Of a DNA stretch of 64,000 nt, positions 52,413 to 61,141 are shown one piece after another. The notes beneath the pieces were generated by a model, which ran no database searches, had not been told where the DNA came from, and worked only from the letters and a program-made list of their open reading frames with translations. Source of the DNA: Ga0077548 sp035440445 (lineage in GTDB: Bacteria; Pseudomonadota; Alphaproteobacteria; Rhizobiales; Xanthobacteraceae); contig DAORMJ010000010.1 of NCBI GenBank assembly GCA_035440445.1, positions 1 through 64,000 of the forward strand, in the 5' to 3' direction. Every line of letters starts with the position of its first letter. Position 1 is the first letter of the stretch. The translations under genes and the position numbers were made by a program.

Positions 52413-54032
52413 TTACTCGGCCGCGAGGCGCACCGCAGGTGCTGCGTCCTTCACCGCGGCATCGACATGGCCTTCGAACTTCTGGAAGTTCTTCTGGAAC
52501 ATACCGACGAGGCTGCGCGCGGTCTCGTCGAACTCGGCCTTGTTCTTCCAGGTCTTCGACGGATAGAGCAGATGCGGCTCCACGCCCGGTACCGAGTTCG
52601 GCACCGAGAAACCGAAATAAGGATCGGTGTGGAAGTCGGCAGTCTTCAGCGAACCGTTCAGCGCGGCGGTGACGAGCGCGCGCGTCGCCTTGATCGGCAT
52701 ACGGCGCCCGGTGCCGTATTTGCCGCCAGTCCAGCCGGAATTGACGAGCCAGCAATCGACATTGTGCTTGGCGATGTAGTCCTTGAGCAGCTTCGCATAT
52801 TCCGACGGATGCAGCGGCAGGAACGGCGAGCCGAAGCAGGTCGAGAATTCCGGTTCAACGCCGGTCAGGCCCTTCTCGGTGCCTGCGACTTTTGCGGTGT
52901 AGCCGGAAAGGAAATGATACATCGCCTGCTCGGGCGAGAGTTTCGCGATCGGCGGCATCACGCCATAGGCGTCCGCGGTCAGCATGATGATGTTCTTCGG
53001 ATGCGCGGCGCAGCCGGTGCGAGACGCATTCGGAATGAAGTCGAGCGGATAGGCCGAACGGGTGTTCTCGGTCTTCGAGATGTCCGTGTAGTCCGGAACG
53101 CGCGAGACCGGATCGAAGCCGACATTCTCGAGGATCGCGCCAAAGCGATTGGTCGCGTCCCAGATCATGGGCTCGTTCTCTTTGGAGAGGTTGACGGTCT
53201 TGGCGTAGCAGCCGCCTTCGAAATTGAAGATGCCGTGCGGGCCCCAGCCGGTTTCGTCGTCGCCGATCAGGGTGCGATTGGGATCCGCGGAAAGCGTGGT
53301 CTTGCCGGTGCCGGAGAGACCGAAGAAGAGCGCGCTTTCCTTGCCGTCGTTCGAGACGTTGGCCGAGCAGTGCATCGGCATGACGCCCTGCTGCGGCAGA
53401 TAGAAGTTCAGGGTCGTGAAGACCGACTTCTTCATTTCGCCGGCATAGGAAGAGCCGCAGATCAACACGATCTTCCGCGTGAAATCGATCGCAACCATGG
53501 TGTCGGAGCCTTCGCGGGCGCCGTGACGCTTCGGATCGGGCTTGAACGAGGGGAAGTCGAGAATGGTGAGTTCGGGTTCGAACTTCGCAAGCTCTTCGGC
53601 CTCGGGGCGGATCAGGAGCGTGCGGATGAAAAGCGAGTGCCAGGCGAGTTCGGTAAAGACGCGGACCTTGATCCGGTAACTCTTGTCGGCGCCGCCGTAG
53701 AGGTCCTGCGCGAAGAGTTCTTTGCCTTTGGCGTGAGCGATGAAGTCGGCGAGGAGATTGTTGAAGTGTTCTTTCGAGACTTTTTTATTGTTGTCCCACC
53801 AGACTTTGTTTTCGGTGAGTTCGTCGACGACCGTGTGTTTGTCTTTGGGCGAACGGCCGGTGTGGTGACCGGTTTCGGCACAGAGCGCACCACCGGCGAC
53901 GATGTTGCCTTCCTTGCGCTGGAGAGAGTGCTCATAGAGCGCAGGCGTTTGCAAATTCCAATGCACCGCCTTCAGTTCGGAGAAACCGAATTTATCCGCG
54001 CCGTATGCGCTCCGAATGCCCGACTCGTTCAC
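52413..54032 (-). CDS. pckA: Phosphoenolpyruvate carboxykinase, ATP-dependent (PckA)
   Basis: Gluconeogenic enzyme converting oxaloacetate and ATP to PEP, 539 residues. Motifs intact: GHHTGRSPKDKHTV (substrate site), MHCSANV (metal site), kinase-1a GLSGTGKTTLS and kinase-2 LIGDDETGWGPHG. The GTG at 54032 has a strong ggagga (54044-54039) Shine-Dalgarno and a 23-nt hairpin just upstream of it; the open frame continuing to 54095 is repeat-like leader. In rhizobia pckA lies next to chvI-chvG and is controlled with that system, and here it precedes the HugZ-like genes and chvI. Confidence 0.95.
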   Translation of the reverse strand: MNESGIRSAYGADKFGFSELKAVHWNLQTPALYEHSLQRKEGNIVAGGALCAETGHHTGRSPKDKHTVVDELTENKVWWDNNKKVSKEHFNNLLADFIAHAKGKELFAQDLYGGADKSYRIKVRVFTELAWHSLFIRTLLIRPEAEELAKFEPELTILDFPSFKPDPKRHGAREGSDTMVAIDFTRKIVLICGSSYAGEMKKSVFTTLNFYLPQQGVMPMHCSANVSNDGKESALFFGLSGTGKTTLSADPNRTLIGDDETGWGPHGIFNFEGGCYAKTVNLSKENEPMIWDATNRFGAILENVGFDPVSRVPDYTDISKTENTRSAYPLDFIPNASRTGCAAHPKNIIMLTADAYGVMPPIAKLSPEQAMYHFLSGYTAKVAGTEKGLTGVEPEFSTCFGSPFLPLHPSEYAKLLKDYIAKHNVDCWLVNSGWTGGKYGTGRRMPIKATRALVTAALNGSLKTADFHTDPYFGFSVPNSVPGVEPHLLYPSKTWKNKAEFDETARSLVGMFQKNFQKFEGHVDAAVKDAAPAVRLAAE

Positions 54033-54048
54033 GAAACTTCCTCCCGAT

Positions 54049-54071
54049 TGGCCGCCAGAAAACGGCGGCCA
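54049..54071 (-). promoter_or_regulatory. Strong hairpin in the pckA 5' leader
   Basis: tggccgcc (54049-54056) and ggcggcca (54064-54071) form a perfect 8-bp GC-rich stem around a 7-nt loop. In the pckA transcript it ends 4 nt before the ggagga Shine-Dalgarno, close enough to affect ribosome access or mRNA stability. No riboswitch family is recognised. Confidence 0.45.
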
Positions 54072-54251
54072 TCCATCGCACCACTTCATTTCCACAAACG
54101 GGGCGGCAAATGGACGAAACCCATCGTTTCTGGCCGCCCGCCCCGGAAAGCGCGGACCATATTGTCCAGCCCCAGCCTTGTGAAGTCTTTATGTCAATGA
54201 GCAGGCTTGACGTTTCATTGCAACGCGAAACAGCAAGACCGCCCAGTAACC

Positions 54252-54980
54252 TTACGCGGCAAGCGCGCGCGCTTCTTTCGCCAGTTTGGCGAGAGTGACC
54301 CGTAACTCTGCGGCCTTCGTAAGCCGCTGCGGGAAATCCAGACGGCGGATCGTTTCGCCTGCCATCAGGTCGCAGCCTTCTGGATCCAAAGAGATGATGC
54401 GCCAATCCGCATCCTGCGCGTTCAGAAGCCGGGTCGCGTAAAGCGAAATCGCGTCCCGGTGGTCTTCATTCATGTGACTGACGGCGCTTTCTTCGGACGC
54501 GACGAGTTCGCCCGCATCCGACACCTCGGTCCGCAAATCTTTGCCTTCGATCCCGACGATGCGGCCAAAGCCCGCGACCAGATGCGCGCTTTCAAGCTCG
54601 ATCCGGTACCAGGCGAAATCGGGAAACTTCGAAAAGCTCTTGGTCGTGTTGTGGCGCGCAGCGTGGCGGCGGGCGGCCGCCGGGTCCTGGGTAACCGCGA
54701 TCCGGCCCATCAGGCTCACCCGGCCGATCGCCAGCGGATCGCCGGGGCGGCGCTCCTCGAGCAGGAGCGAAACCCGCTGGTCGCGCTTGAAGTTGGCGGT
54801 GTGCTTGGCGAGGTTGGAGAGAAACATCACCGGCGAGTTGTCAGGCAGCGTCGAGACCGTGACCAGCGAGGCATAGGGCCCGCCATCCTCGTTGAGGGTC
54901 GCAAGCGCCCCTGTCCGCGCCTCCCGCATCAGCCGCTTGGCATAGGCGACAGCGTCAAAGGCTTCGGCCTGCTTTTCCAT
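54252..54980 (-). CDS. HugZ-like FMN-binding split-barrel protein with DUF2470
   Basis: 242 residues. N-terminal pyridoxamine-oxidase-like split barrel (RTGALATLNEDGGPYASLV, HTANFKRDQRVSLLLEERRPGDP) and C-terminal DUF2470 (SHMNEDHRDAISLYATRLL). This architecture matches the HugZ/HutZ heme-utilisation family, whose members degrade heme. Start at 54980 with GGAG nearby. A palindrome resembling an Irr iron-control element lies 85 nt upstream at 55065. Next to a shorter paralogue. Heme degradation is inferred from the family, not shown by a residue seen here. Confidence 0.85.
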   Translation of the reverse strand: MEKQAEAFDAVAYAKRLMREARTGALATLNEDGGPYASLVTVSTLPDNSPVMFLSNLAKHTANFKRDQRVSLLLEERRPGDPLAIGRVSLMGRIAVTQDPAAARRHAARHNTTKSFSKFPDFAWYRIELESAHLVAGFGRIVGIEGKDLRTEVSDAGELVASEESAVSHMNEDHRDAISLYATRLLNAQDADWRIISLDPEGCDLMAGETIRRLDFPQRLTKAAELRVTLAKLAKEARALAA

Positions 54981-55064
54981 GATCCACTCCAATCGAAAAC
55001 GTCGCGGCAATCTCCTCGAACCCTATGATCGAGGTCAAGATCGCAAGTTCTATCAATGACTTAG

Positions 55065-55081
55065 ATTAGAACTGTTCTGAT
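55065..55081. promoter_or_regulatory. Candidate Irr (iron-control element) box
   Basis: ATTAGAA-ctg-TTCTGAT, a near-perfect 7-3-7 palindrome matching the Irr consensus TTTAGAA-N3-TTCTAAA at 11 of 14 arm positions. It lies between the two HugZ-like genes and 85 bp upstream of the DUF2470-containing one. Irr regulates heme and iron genes in rhizobia; the assignment is inferred. Confidence 0.45.
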
Positions 55082-55095
55082 TAGGGCCGCGCCTA

Positions 55096-55566
55096 TCAAG
55101 GCTTGGCCGGTCCGCCAATCAGGTCGTCCGCGGTCAGATCGGAGGTCCGGCCAAAGGCTCCGATCAGGTGCCCGCGGTCGATATTGACGCGCCAGAAATC
55201 GTATTCGGGCTGCTCGGCGTATTTGATCGCCTCCGGGTGCCGCATCAGATAGCGCTGCCGCATCAGTTCTTTACTGATCGGCTCCGCCGCCCCCGATACC
55301 GTCAACCGCGCCACCGTGAGCGGGTCCTCGGCGTGGGGCTTTTCCAGCAACAGCAGCGAAACCCGCGGGTCCTTACGGACGTTAACCGTATGGCGGGCCT
55401 GATTTGAAAGCAGAATGGCCGGCGCACCGTCCGGCATCGCGGCAAGGCCCACGACCGAAACAAAGGGGTATCCCCGCTCGCCTTCGGTGCCGAGCGACCC
55501 GAAAAGGGTCTCCCGCAGGATGAAGCGGGCCAAGGTTCGGGGGGATTGATAATCGTCCTGAGGCAT
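55096..55566 (-). CDS. FMN-binding split-barrel protein (HugZ-like, short)
   Basis: 156 residues covering only the split-barrel domain: ETLFGSLGTEGERGYPFVSV, HTVNVRKDPRVSLLLLEKP and EYDFWRVNIDRGHLIGAFGR. It has no DUF2470 tail. It is a paralogue of the gene at 54252, which it precedes by 115 nt on the same strand. Function unknown; family members bind flavin, heme or pyridoxamine phosphate. Confidence 0.82.
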   Translation of the reverse strand: MPQDDYQSPRTLARFILRETLFGSLGTEGERGYPFVSVVGLAAMPDGAPAILLSNQARHTVNVRKDPRVSLLLLEKPHAEDPLTVARLTVSGAAEPISKELMRQRYLMRHPEAIKYAEQPEYDFWRVNIDRGHLIGAFGRTSDLTADDLIGGPAKP

Positions 55567-55583
55567 CTGATTCTGTAGAAAAT

Positions 55584-55594
55584 GTAATAATTAC
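55584..55594. promoter_or_regulatory. AT-rich palindrome before the short split-barrel gene
   Basis: GTAAT-a-ATTAC, a perfect 11-bp palindrome 18 nt upstream of the ATG at 55566 (minus strand) in an otherwise GC-rich spacer. It may be an operator; no regulator family is recognised. Confidence 0.3.
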
Positions 55595-55743
55595 TACGGG
55601 TTACCTTTATTCGGGCAAACGTCTAGGTTGTTTTTAGCCCGCAGGTCGCCCCGTCACATTTCGGCCCTGCCATAATTGTTTGAACGGCCCAATACTATCA
55701 GTTCCAGCGATTCCGGCGCCGACCGGTCCGGACAGGAGACTCT

Positions 55744-56445
55744 ATGCCAACCATCGCGCTTGTGGATGATGACCGCAATATTCTGACCTCAGTTTCGATT
55801 GCGTTGGAAGCGGAAGGCTATCGAATCCTCACCTTTACCGATGGTGCTTCGGCGATTGAAGGCTTCAAGTCCAGCCCTCCGGATCTTGCCATCCTCGATA
55901 TCAAGATGCCGCGCATGGACGGCATGGAGCTTCTGCGCCGCATCCGCCAGAAATCCGACCTGCCCGTCATCTTCCTCACCTCGAAGGATGAAGAGATCGA
56001 CGAACTCTTCGGCCTCAAGATGGGCGCGGACGATTTCATCCGCAAACCTTTCTCGCAGCGGCTCCTCGTCGAGCGGGTAAAAGCGGTATTGCGGCGCTTC
56101 ATTCCGAAAGATGCGATGCCGCAGAAGGAAACCGACTCCGCCAAGGTGCTCGAGCGCGGCCAGCTCAAGATGGATCCCGAGCGCCACACTTGCACCTGGA
56201 AGGGCGATCCGGTCACACTCACCGTCACTGAATTCCTGATCCTGCAGGCGCTCGCGCAGCGTCCGGGCGTCGTCAAAAGCCGCAACGCGCTGATGGATGC
56301 CGCCTATGACGATCAGGTTTACGTCGACGACCGCACCATCGACAGCCACATCAAGCGGCTGCGCAAGAAGTTCAAGGCGGTCGACGACGATTTCGAAATG
56401 ATCGAAACGCTGTACGGTGTCGGCTACCGCTTCAAGGAAGCCTGA
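55744..56445 (+). CDS. chvI: Response regulator ChvI (OmpR family)
   Basis: 233 residues. Receiver domain with DDD (8-10), phosphorylation site Asp52 in LAILDIKMPRMDG and FLTSKDEE; OmpR-type winged helix with LTVTEFLILQALAQRPG and RTIDSHIKRLRKKF. aggag precedes the ATG. ChvI, ExoR and ChvG control acid response, succinoglycan and envelope functions in rhizobia and Agrobacterium; those links are family knowledge. chvG follows after 56 nt. Confidence 0.94.
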   Translation: MPTIALVDDDRNILTSVSIALEAEGYRILTFTDGASAIEGFKSSPPDLAILDIKMPRMDGMELLRRIRQKSDLPVIFLTSKDEEIDELFGLKMGADDFIRKPFSQRLLVERVKAVLRRFIPKDAMPQKETDSAKVLERGQLKMDPERHTCTWKGDPVTLTVTEFLILQALAQRPGVVKSRNALMDAAYDDQVYVDDRTIDSHIKRLRKKFKAVDDDFEMIETLYGVGYRFKEA

Positions 56446-56501
56446 CGACAAGCGCGGGGAAATGATTTCCCGCGAAGGGCTCGCCCTGTGAAGGCAGCTT
56501 G

Positions 56502-58463
56502 ATGAAGGCAGACGTAGATAAGTCCGCGCAGACGCCGTCCGAAATCTCGGAACGGCGCGGCCGTTCCGTTCTCGCGCGCATCCTCGATCCTTTCGGATTA
56601 TTCGCGGGTGGCTTTCGCAAGAGTTTCGCGCGCATCATCGATCCGCTCGGTCTGCGCTACTGGCTCGGCCTCGCACAGCGGCCAGAGAACGAACTGCGTC
56701 CTGAATCGGCATTGCCGGAAAACGCAGGCTGGCTCAGGCGCTTCGGCGGCTTCCTTGCGTTTCAGGCGTTCTCCTCGCTCAGGCGGCGTATCGTTCTTCT
56801 GAACCTGCTTGGCCTCGTCACGCTCGTCAGCGGCATTCTCTATCTCTCCGAATACCGCGCGGGCCTCATCGAAGCGCGCGTGCAATCTTTGCTCACGCAG
56901 GGCGAGATCATGGCCGCGGCGATCGCAAGCACCACGCGCTCGGACGCAAGCAACATTCCGATCGACCCCAATCGCCTGCTCGAACTACAGGCCGGCGAAA
57001 GCTACGGGCCGAGCGACGATTTCCTCGCACTCGAATTTCCGATCAATCCCGAACAAGTGGCACCGCTGTTGCGCCGGCTGGTGACGCCCGCGAACACGCG
57101 CGCGCGCATCTATGACCGTGACGGCGGGCTATTGCTGGATTCGCGGACGCTAAGCAGTACCGGCGAAATCCTGCGCTTCGACCTGCCCGGCGTGAACGAA
57201 CCGCAGATCAATCCGCTGCGCGCATGGTGGCGGCGGACGCGCCTGTGGTTCCGCTCCGGCGGATTGCCGATCTATCGCGAGATCGGCGCCGCCAACGGCA
57301 AGGAATATTCCGAGATCAAGACCGCATTGAGCGGACAGAGCGATTCCGAAGTGCGCGTGAACGAGCGCGGCGAAGTCATTATCTCGGTCGCCATTCCCGT
57401 GCAGCGCTTCCGCGGCGTGCTCGGCGTTTTGATGCTGCAAACGCAAGGCGGCGAAATCGACAACGCGGTCGAAGCCGAGCGGCTCGTAATCGTGCGCGTG
57501 TTCCTGATCGCGGCGGCGGTCATGATCGTGCTCTCCTTCCTGCTCGCGGGCACCATTGCAGGCCCCATGCGCAGGCTTGCGGAAGCGGCCGAGCATGTGC
57601 GCCGCCGCACGCATGCGCGCGTGCAGATCCCCGACATGACCGCGCGCGCCGACGAGATCGGGCATCTTTCCGGTGCGTTCCGCGACATGACCAATTCGCT
57701 TTATTCGCGCATCGAAGCGATCGAGAGCTTCGCCGCGGATGTCGCGCATGAATTGAAGAACCCCCTCACCTCGCTTCGCTCCGCAATCGAAACGCTGCCG
57801 CTTGCGAGAAACGAGGAATCGCGCGAGCGGCTGCTTGCGGTGATCCAACACGACATCAAGCGGCTCGACCGCCTCATCAGCGACATTTCGGATGCGAGCC
57901 GTCTCGACGCCGATCTGTTGCGTCACGAAGCCAAGCCCGTCGATATCCGCACCATGCTGAACGCAGTCGCCGATATCGCGAATGACGTGCCGAGAGACGA
58001 CGGCGTGAAGGTCGAGCTTCTGTTCGAGCCCGCAGGTGTGACCGCGGCCCAGCTTCGCGTGCTTGGCAACGATTCGCGCCTCGGTCAGGTGATCGACAAC
58101 CTCGTGGAAAATGCCCGCTCGTTCTCTCCGCAGGACGGCAAGGTCACCGTGCGTTGCAAACGCATCGGCGCTGAAATCGAGATCGCGGTGGAAGACGAAG
58201 GCCCCGGCGTCAGGCCCGAAGCGCTCACGCGCATTTTCGAGCGCTTCTACACCGATCGCCCAGAGCATCGCTTCGGACAAAACTCTGGCCTCGGCCTTTC
58301 GATCTCCAAGCAGATCGTCGAGTCCCATGGCGGCCGCATCTGGGCCGAGAACCGGCTTGCCGCAACGCAGCCGGGTAGCGAAGCGCCGAAGATCGCAGGC
58401 GCGCGTTTCGTCGTCCGCCTGCCGGCTGCAAACAGCAAAGTGCAGAAGGGCCGCAATGCATAA
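56502..58463 (+). CDS. chvG: Sensor histidine kinase ChvG (ExoS)
   Basis: 653-residue inner-membrane kinase. TM1 near residues 97-118 (LLNLLGLVTLVSGILYL), a periplasmic domain, TM2 near 328-349 (VRVFLIAAAVMIVLSFLLAG), HAMP, the H-box FAADVAHELKNPL with phosphorylated His416, N-box DNLVENARS and G-box motifs DEGPGV and GLGLSI. The ATG at 56502 has gaagg upstream. Its last codons overlap the hprK start by 8 nt, which couples the envelope sensor to the PTS kinase gene. Confidence 0.94.
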   Translation: MKADVDKSAQTPSEISERRGRSVLARILDPFGLFAGGFRKSFARIIDPLGLRYWLGLAQRPENELRPESALPENAGWLRRFGGFLAFQAFSSLRRRIVLLNLLGLVTLVSGILYLSEYRAGLIEARVQSLLTQGEIMAAAIASTTRSDASNIPIDPNRLLELQAGESYGPSDDFLALEFPINPEQVAPLLRRLVTPANTRARIYDRDGGLLLDSRTLSSTGEILRFDLPGVNEPQINPLRAWWRRTRLWFRSGGLPIYREIGAANGKEYSEIKTALSGQSDSEVRVNERGEVIISVAIPVQRFRGVLGVLMLQTQGGEIDNAVEAERLVIVRVFLIAAAVMIVLSFLLAGTIAGPMRRLAEAAEHVRRRTHARVQIPDMTARADEIGHLSGAFRDMTNSLYSRIEAIESFAADVAHELKNPLTSLRSAIETLPLARNEESRERLLAVIQHDIKRLDRLISDISDASRLDADLLRHEAKPVDIRTMLNAVADIANDVPRDDGVKVELLFEPAGVTAAQLRVLGNDSRLGQVIDNLVENARSFSPQDGKVTVRCKRIGAEIEIAVEDEGPGVRPEALTRIFERFYTDRPEHRFGQNSGLGLSISKQIVESHGGRIWAENRLAATQPGSEAPKIAGARFVVRLPAANSKVQKGRNA

Positions 58464-58911
58464 AGGCAGCGGCAGCGAACACGCGACCGCCATCCTGCTC
58501 GGCTCCCGCGCACTGCTCATCCGCGGGCCCTCGGGTTCGGGAAAGTCGCGGCTCGCTTGGTCGCTCCTCGATGCCGCCGCGCGCGGCAACATCCGCTTCG
58601 CGCGGCTGGTTGCGGACGACCGCGTCGCGCTTTCGGCCTTGAACGGCAAATTGATCGCCGCCGCGCCCAAAGCCATCGAAGGCATGATCGAACTGCGGGG
58701 AACGGGCGTGAGCCATGTGCCCTTCGAGCGCTATGCCGTGGTCGGCCTCGTCGCCGATCTCGCGGCTTCCGACGCCGAGCGCGTGCCGTCTCCGACCGCT
58801 CTGCGGACCACGATTCTGGGCGTCACAATGCCGCGCTTGCCGCTCGCGGAAGCAGCCGACCCTTTGCCCACGGTGCTGAAAACCTGGGCCACGCTTGGGT
58901 TTTCCGCCTGA
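58456..58911 (+). CDS. hprK: HPr kinase/phosphorylase, C-terminal-domain form (HprK)
   Basis: 151 residues: only the catalytic domain of HPr kinase, the usual short alphaproteobacterial form. Walker A is GPSGSGKS (residues 24-31), and the region FARLVADDRVAL holds the metal-binding DD; IELRGTGV is the HprK signature. It phosphorylates a serine of HPr in response to nucleotides and metabolites. ATG at 58456 lies inside the end of chvG (8-nt overlap) with gaaggg upstream. EIIA-Man and HPr genes follow. Confidence 0.93.
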   Translation: MHKGSGSEHATAILLGSRALLIRGPSGSGKSRLAWSLLDAAARGNIRFARLVADDRVALSALNGKLIAAAPKAIEGMIELRGTGVSHVPFERYAVVGLVADLAASDAERVPSPTALRTTILGVTMPRLPLAEAADPLPTVLKTWATLGFSA

Positions 58912-59008
58912 ACGCTTGCATTCCGCAATGCACATAACGAATATGCGCGTTCCCGCGTGACCGCGGAGGAGCCGGGTTCATTTGTTCCCTTATTCCCGGC
59001 GGAGCCTG

Positions 59009-59416
59009 ATGATCGGTCTTGTCCTCGTCACCCATGGTCGTCTTGCCGTCGAGTTTCGCTCGGCGCTCGAACACGTTGTCGGCCCGCAGAAGCAGATCGA
59101 AACGGTGACGATCGGCCCTGAAGACGACATAGAAGGATGCCGCAAGCAGATCATTCAGGCGGTCGAGAAAGTGGAAACCGGCGACGGCGTTGCGATCCTC
59201 ACCGACATGTTCGGCGGCACACCTTCCAATCTCGCGATCTCGGTCATGAACACGCCGAACGTCGAGGTCGTTGCCGGGATCAACCTGCCGATGCTGGTCA
59301 AGCTCGCGAAGGTCCGGGACGAAGCGCCGCTCGCGCAGGCAGTAGCACTCGCGCAGGATGCGGGCCGCAAATACATCAACATCGCAAGCCGCGTGCTTGC
59401 CGGCACAGGCAAATAA
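59009..59416 (+). CDS. PTS system EIIA-Man type protein (ManX-like)
   Basis: 135-residue single-domain EIIA of the mannose family. The phosphorylatable histidine is His9 in GLVLVTHGRLA; DMFGGTPSNLAIS is the family's second conserved block. No EIIB, EIIC or EIID genes are near, so it probably works in regulation rather than sugar transport. ggag lies 4 nt before the ATG. HPr starts 1 nt after its stop. Confidence 0.92.
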   Translation: MIGLVLVTHGRLAVEFRSALEHVVGPQKQIETVTIGPEDDIEGCRKQIIQAVEKVETGDGVAILTDMFGGTPSNLAISVMNTPNVEVVAGINLPMLVKLAKVRDEAPLAQAVALAQDAGRKYINIASRVLAGTGK

Positions 59417-59417
59417 C

Positions 59418-59750
59418 GTGGCGCATTCCGAATTACCGCCCGAGGACGATTGCAGACCGAACGCCGCCGTCCCTGACGGAGCAGTGTCGAAAGAATTGCC
59501 GGTCATCAACAAGCGCGGTCTGCATGCGCGCGCCTCTGCCAAATTCGTGCAGATGGCGGAAAAGTTCGAATCCGAGATTCGCGTCACCCGCTGCGGCGAG
59601 ACCGTGAACGGGGATTCGATCATGGGCCTTCTGATGCTCGCGGCAGGCCCCGGCACGACGATTCAGGTGACCTGCCTCGGCACCGATGCGAAGGAAGCCC
59701 TCGCCGCGCTCGAAAATCTGCTGGCCACCAAGTTCGGCGAAGAAGAATAG
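59418..59750 (+). CDS. HPr family phosphocarrier protein
   Basis: Phosphocarrier protein with the active-site histidine in KRGLHARASAKF (His36 from this start) and the HprK-regulated serine in NGDSIMGLLML (Ser67). The start is uncertain: GTG at 59418 directly follows the EIIA stop (coupling, 110 residues) while GTG at 59484 gives the conventional 88 residues but has a poorly spaced Shine-Dalgarno. The pair EIIA-Man/HPr with hprK forms a regulatory PTS; no EI or EII transporter is visible here. Confidence 0.92.
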   Translation: MAHSELPPEDDCRPNAAVPDGAVSKELPVINKRGLHARASAKFVQMAEKFESEIRVTRCGETVNGDSIMGLLMLAAGPGTTIQVTCLGTDAKEALAALENLLATKFGEEE

Positions 59751-59782
59751 CCGCAGCAGGTAGCGGCCCGCCTTACAGCGTT

Positions 59783-61036
59783 TCAGATGCGCCTGTCGGT
59801 GCTGTCGCCGATATGGGCGTCTCGTCCAGCATGCCAGCCGACATAGGCTTGCAGCAGCGCCGAAATCGCAACCATCGTGAGCGGCAGCACCCAGCCCTTG
59901 CTGAAATCGTGGAGCGCGCCGAATACGACGGGCCCGAGCGCCGCGATCCCGTAGCCGACCGACTGCGCCATGCCGGAGAGAGCCGCCGCCTGCTGCGTGC
60001 TTGAGGCACGAAACGCGAAGAAGCCGAGTGCAAGCGGAAAGCAGAAGCCCAGCGCGATGCCGGATACGACGATCCAGAGCACCGTATATTGCGGCAGGAA
60101 AATCAGCCCGACATATCCAGCGGCCATCATCAGGCTGAAGAATAGACTCAAGCCACGCTGATCCTTGAAGCGCGCAATGACCGGCGAGAACACGAAGCCT
60201 GCCGGAATGCCGAGCGCGGGAAAGAGCGCGACCAGCCATCCGGCGCTGACCGGCGAATAGCCCTGATCCTGCAGGATCGAAGCAAGCCAGCTCAGGACGA
60301 TGTAAAAGCTCATGGACTGCAAGCCCATGAACAGCGTCACGTGCCAGCCAAGCCGCGAGCGCCAGACGCTCTGCTCGGCCGTAGCGCCGGGCTGCACGGG
60401 CGGAGGCGTCGCCCGCTTCAGGCTCGGCAACAGAAACAGGGCTGCGATGAGTGCGGGCGCGAACCAGATCGCGAGCGAGCCGCGCCAGCCGCCCGGCAAA
60501 ACTTCCGCGAGCGGCACGGCGATGCCCGACGACAACGAGGCGAAGATTCCAAGCGTGGTTGCGTAGATGCTCGTCAGCAGGCCGACCTTATGCGGGAAAT
60601 CGCGCTTGATCATCGCGGGCACGAGGACGTTGCCGACTGCAATCCCGGAGGCCAGCACGATCGATCCGGCATACAACGCAAAAACCGAGGGAGCCGCGCG
60701 CAGGAGCACGCCTGCGACAACGATCAGCATGACCACGAAAACCGTGCGCTCCATGCCGAATTTCGCGCCGATCGCGGCCGCCCAGGGCGACATCACGGCA
60801 AAGGCCGCGAGCGGGATCGAAGTCAGCACGCCCGCCATCAGCGCGGACAGGCCCATGTCATGGCGTATGAATTCGAGCACCGGACCGACGACCGTGATCG
60901 ACGGCCGCAGGTTCATCGAGATCAGGAAGATCACCACCACCAGCAGCAAGCCGCCGGCGGCTGGTTTCAGCGTATTTTGCGTCACTTCAGCCCTGCAGGA
61001 ATGCGTTTCCAGCGCGCTTATAGCGTCCGGCCGCAC
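59783..61036 (-). CDS. MFS permease, CynX/NimT-like
   Basis: 417-residue inner-membrane transporter with 12 hydrophobic helices. The opening ISMNLRPSITVVGPVLEFIR and the central IMVLGFASIGL-like block here read GIAVGNVLVPAMIKRDFP, which fits the CynX/NimT (cyanate/nitroimidazole-type) MFS branch. The start is uncertain: GTG at 61036, with a later GTG (near 60985) also plausible. Convergent with HPr and divergent from ahcY. The substrate is unknown. Confidence 0.8.
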   Translation of the reverse strand: MRPDAISALETHSCRAEVTQNTLKPAAGGLLLVVVIFLISMNLRPSITVVGPVLEFIRHDMGLSALMAGVLTSIPLAAFAVMSPWAAAIGAKFGMERTVFVVMLIVVAGVLLRAAPSVFALYAGSIVLASGIAVGNVLVPAMIKRDFPHKVGLLTSIYATTLGIFASLSSGIAVPLAEVLPGGWRGSLAIWFAPALIAALFLLPSLKRATPPPVQPGATAEQSVWRSRLGWHVTLFMGLQSMSFYIVLSWLASILQDQGYSPVSAGWLVALFPALGIPAGFVFSPVIARFKDQRGLSLFFSLMMAAGYVGLIFLPQYTVLWIVVSGIALGFCFPLALGFFAFRASSTQQAAALSGMAQSVGYGIAALGPVVFGALHDFSKGWVLPLTMVAISALLQAYVGWHAGRDAHIGDSTDRRI

Positions 61037-61048
61037 AAAATACGCGAC

Positions 61049-61064
61049 ATAAAGAAATCTTTAT
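61049..61064. promoter_or_regulatory. AT-rich palindrome between the MFS gene and ahcY
   Basis: ataaag (61049-61054) and ctttat (61059-61064) form a perfect 6-bp inverted repeat around aaat in the divergent spacer, 13 bp from the permease start. It could be an operator for the permease or ahcY. Confidence 0.3.
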
Positions 61065-61141
61065 ATCAAGGTTGCCCGGCCCGGATCAGGCTGCTATAGC
61101 CACGCCCGAAATTGCGCGGGGACTTCCCGCGCCGGTTCCTA

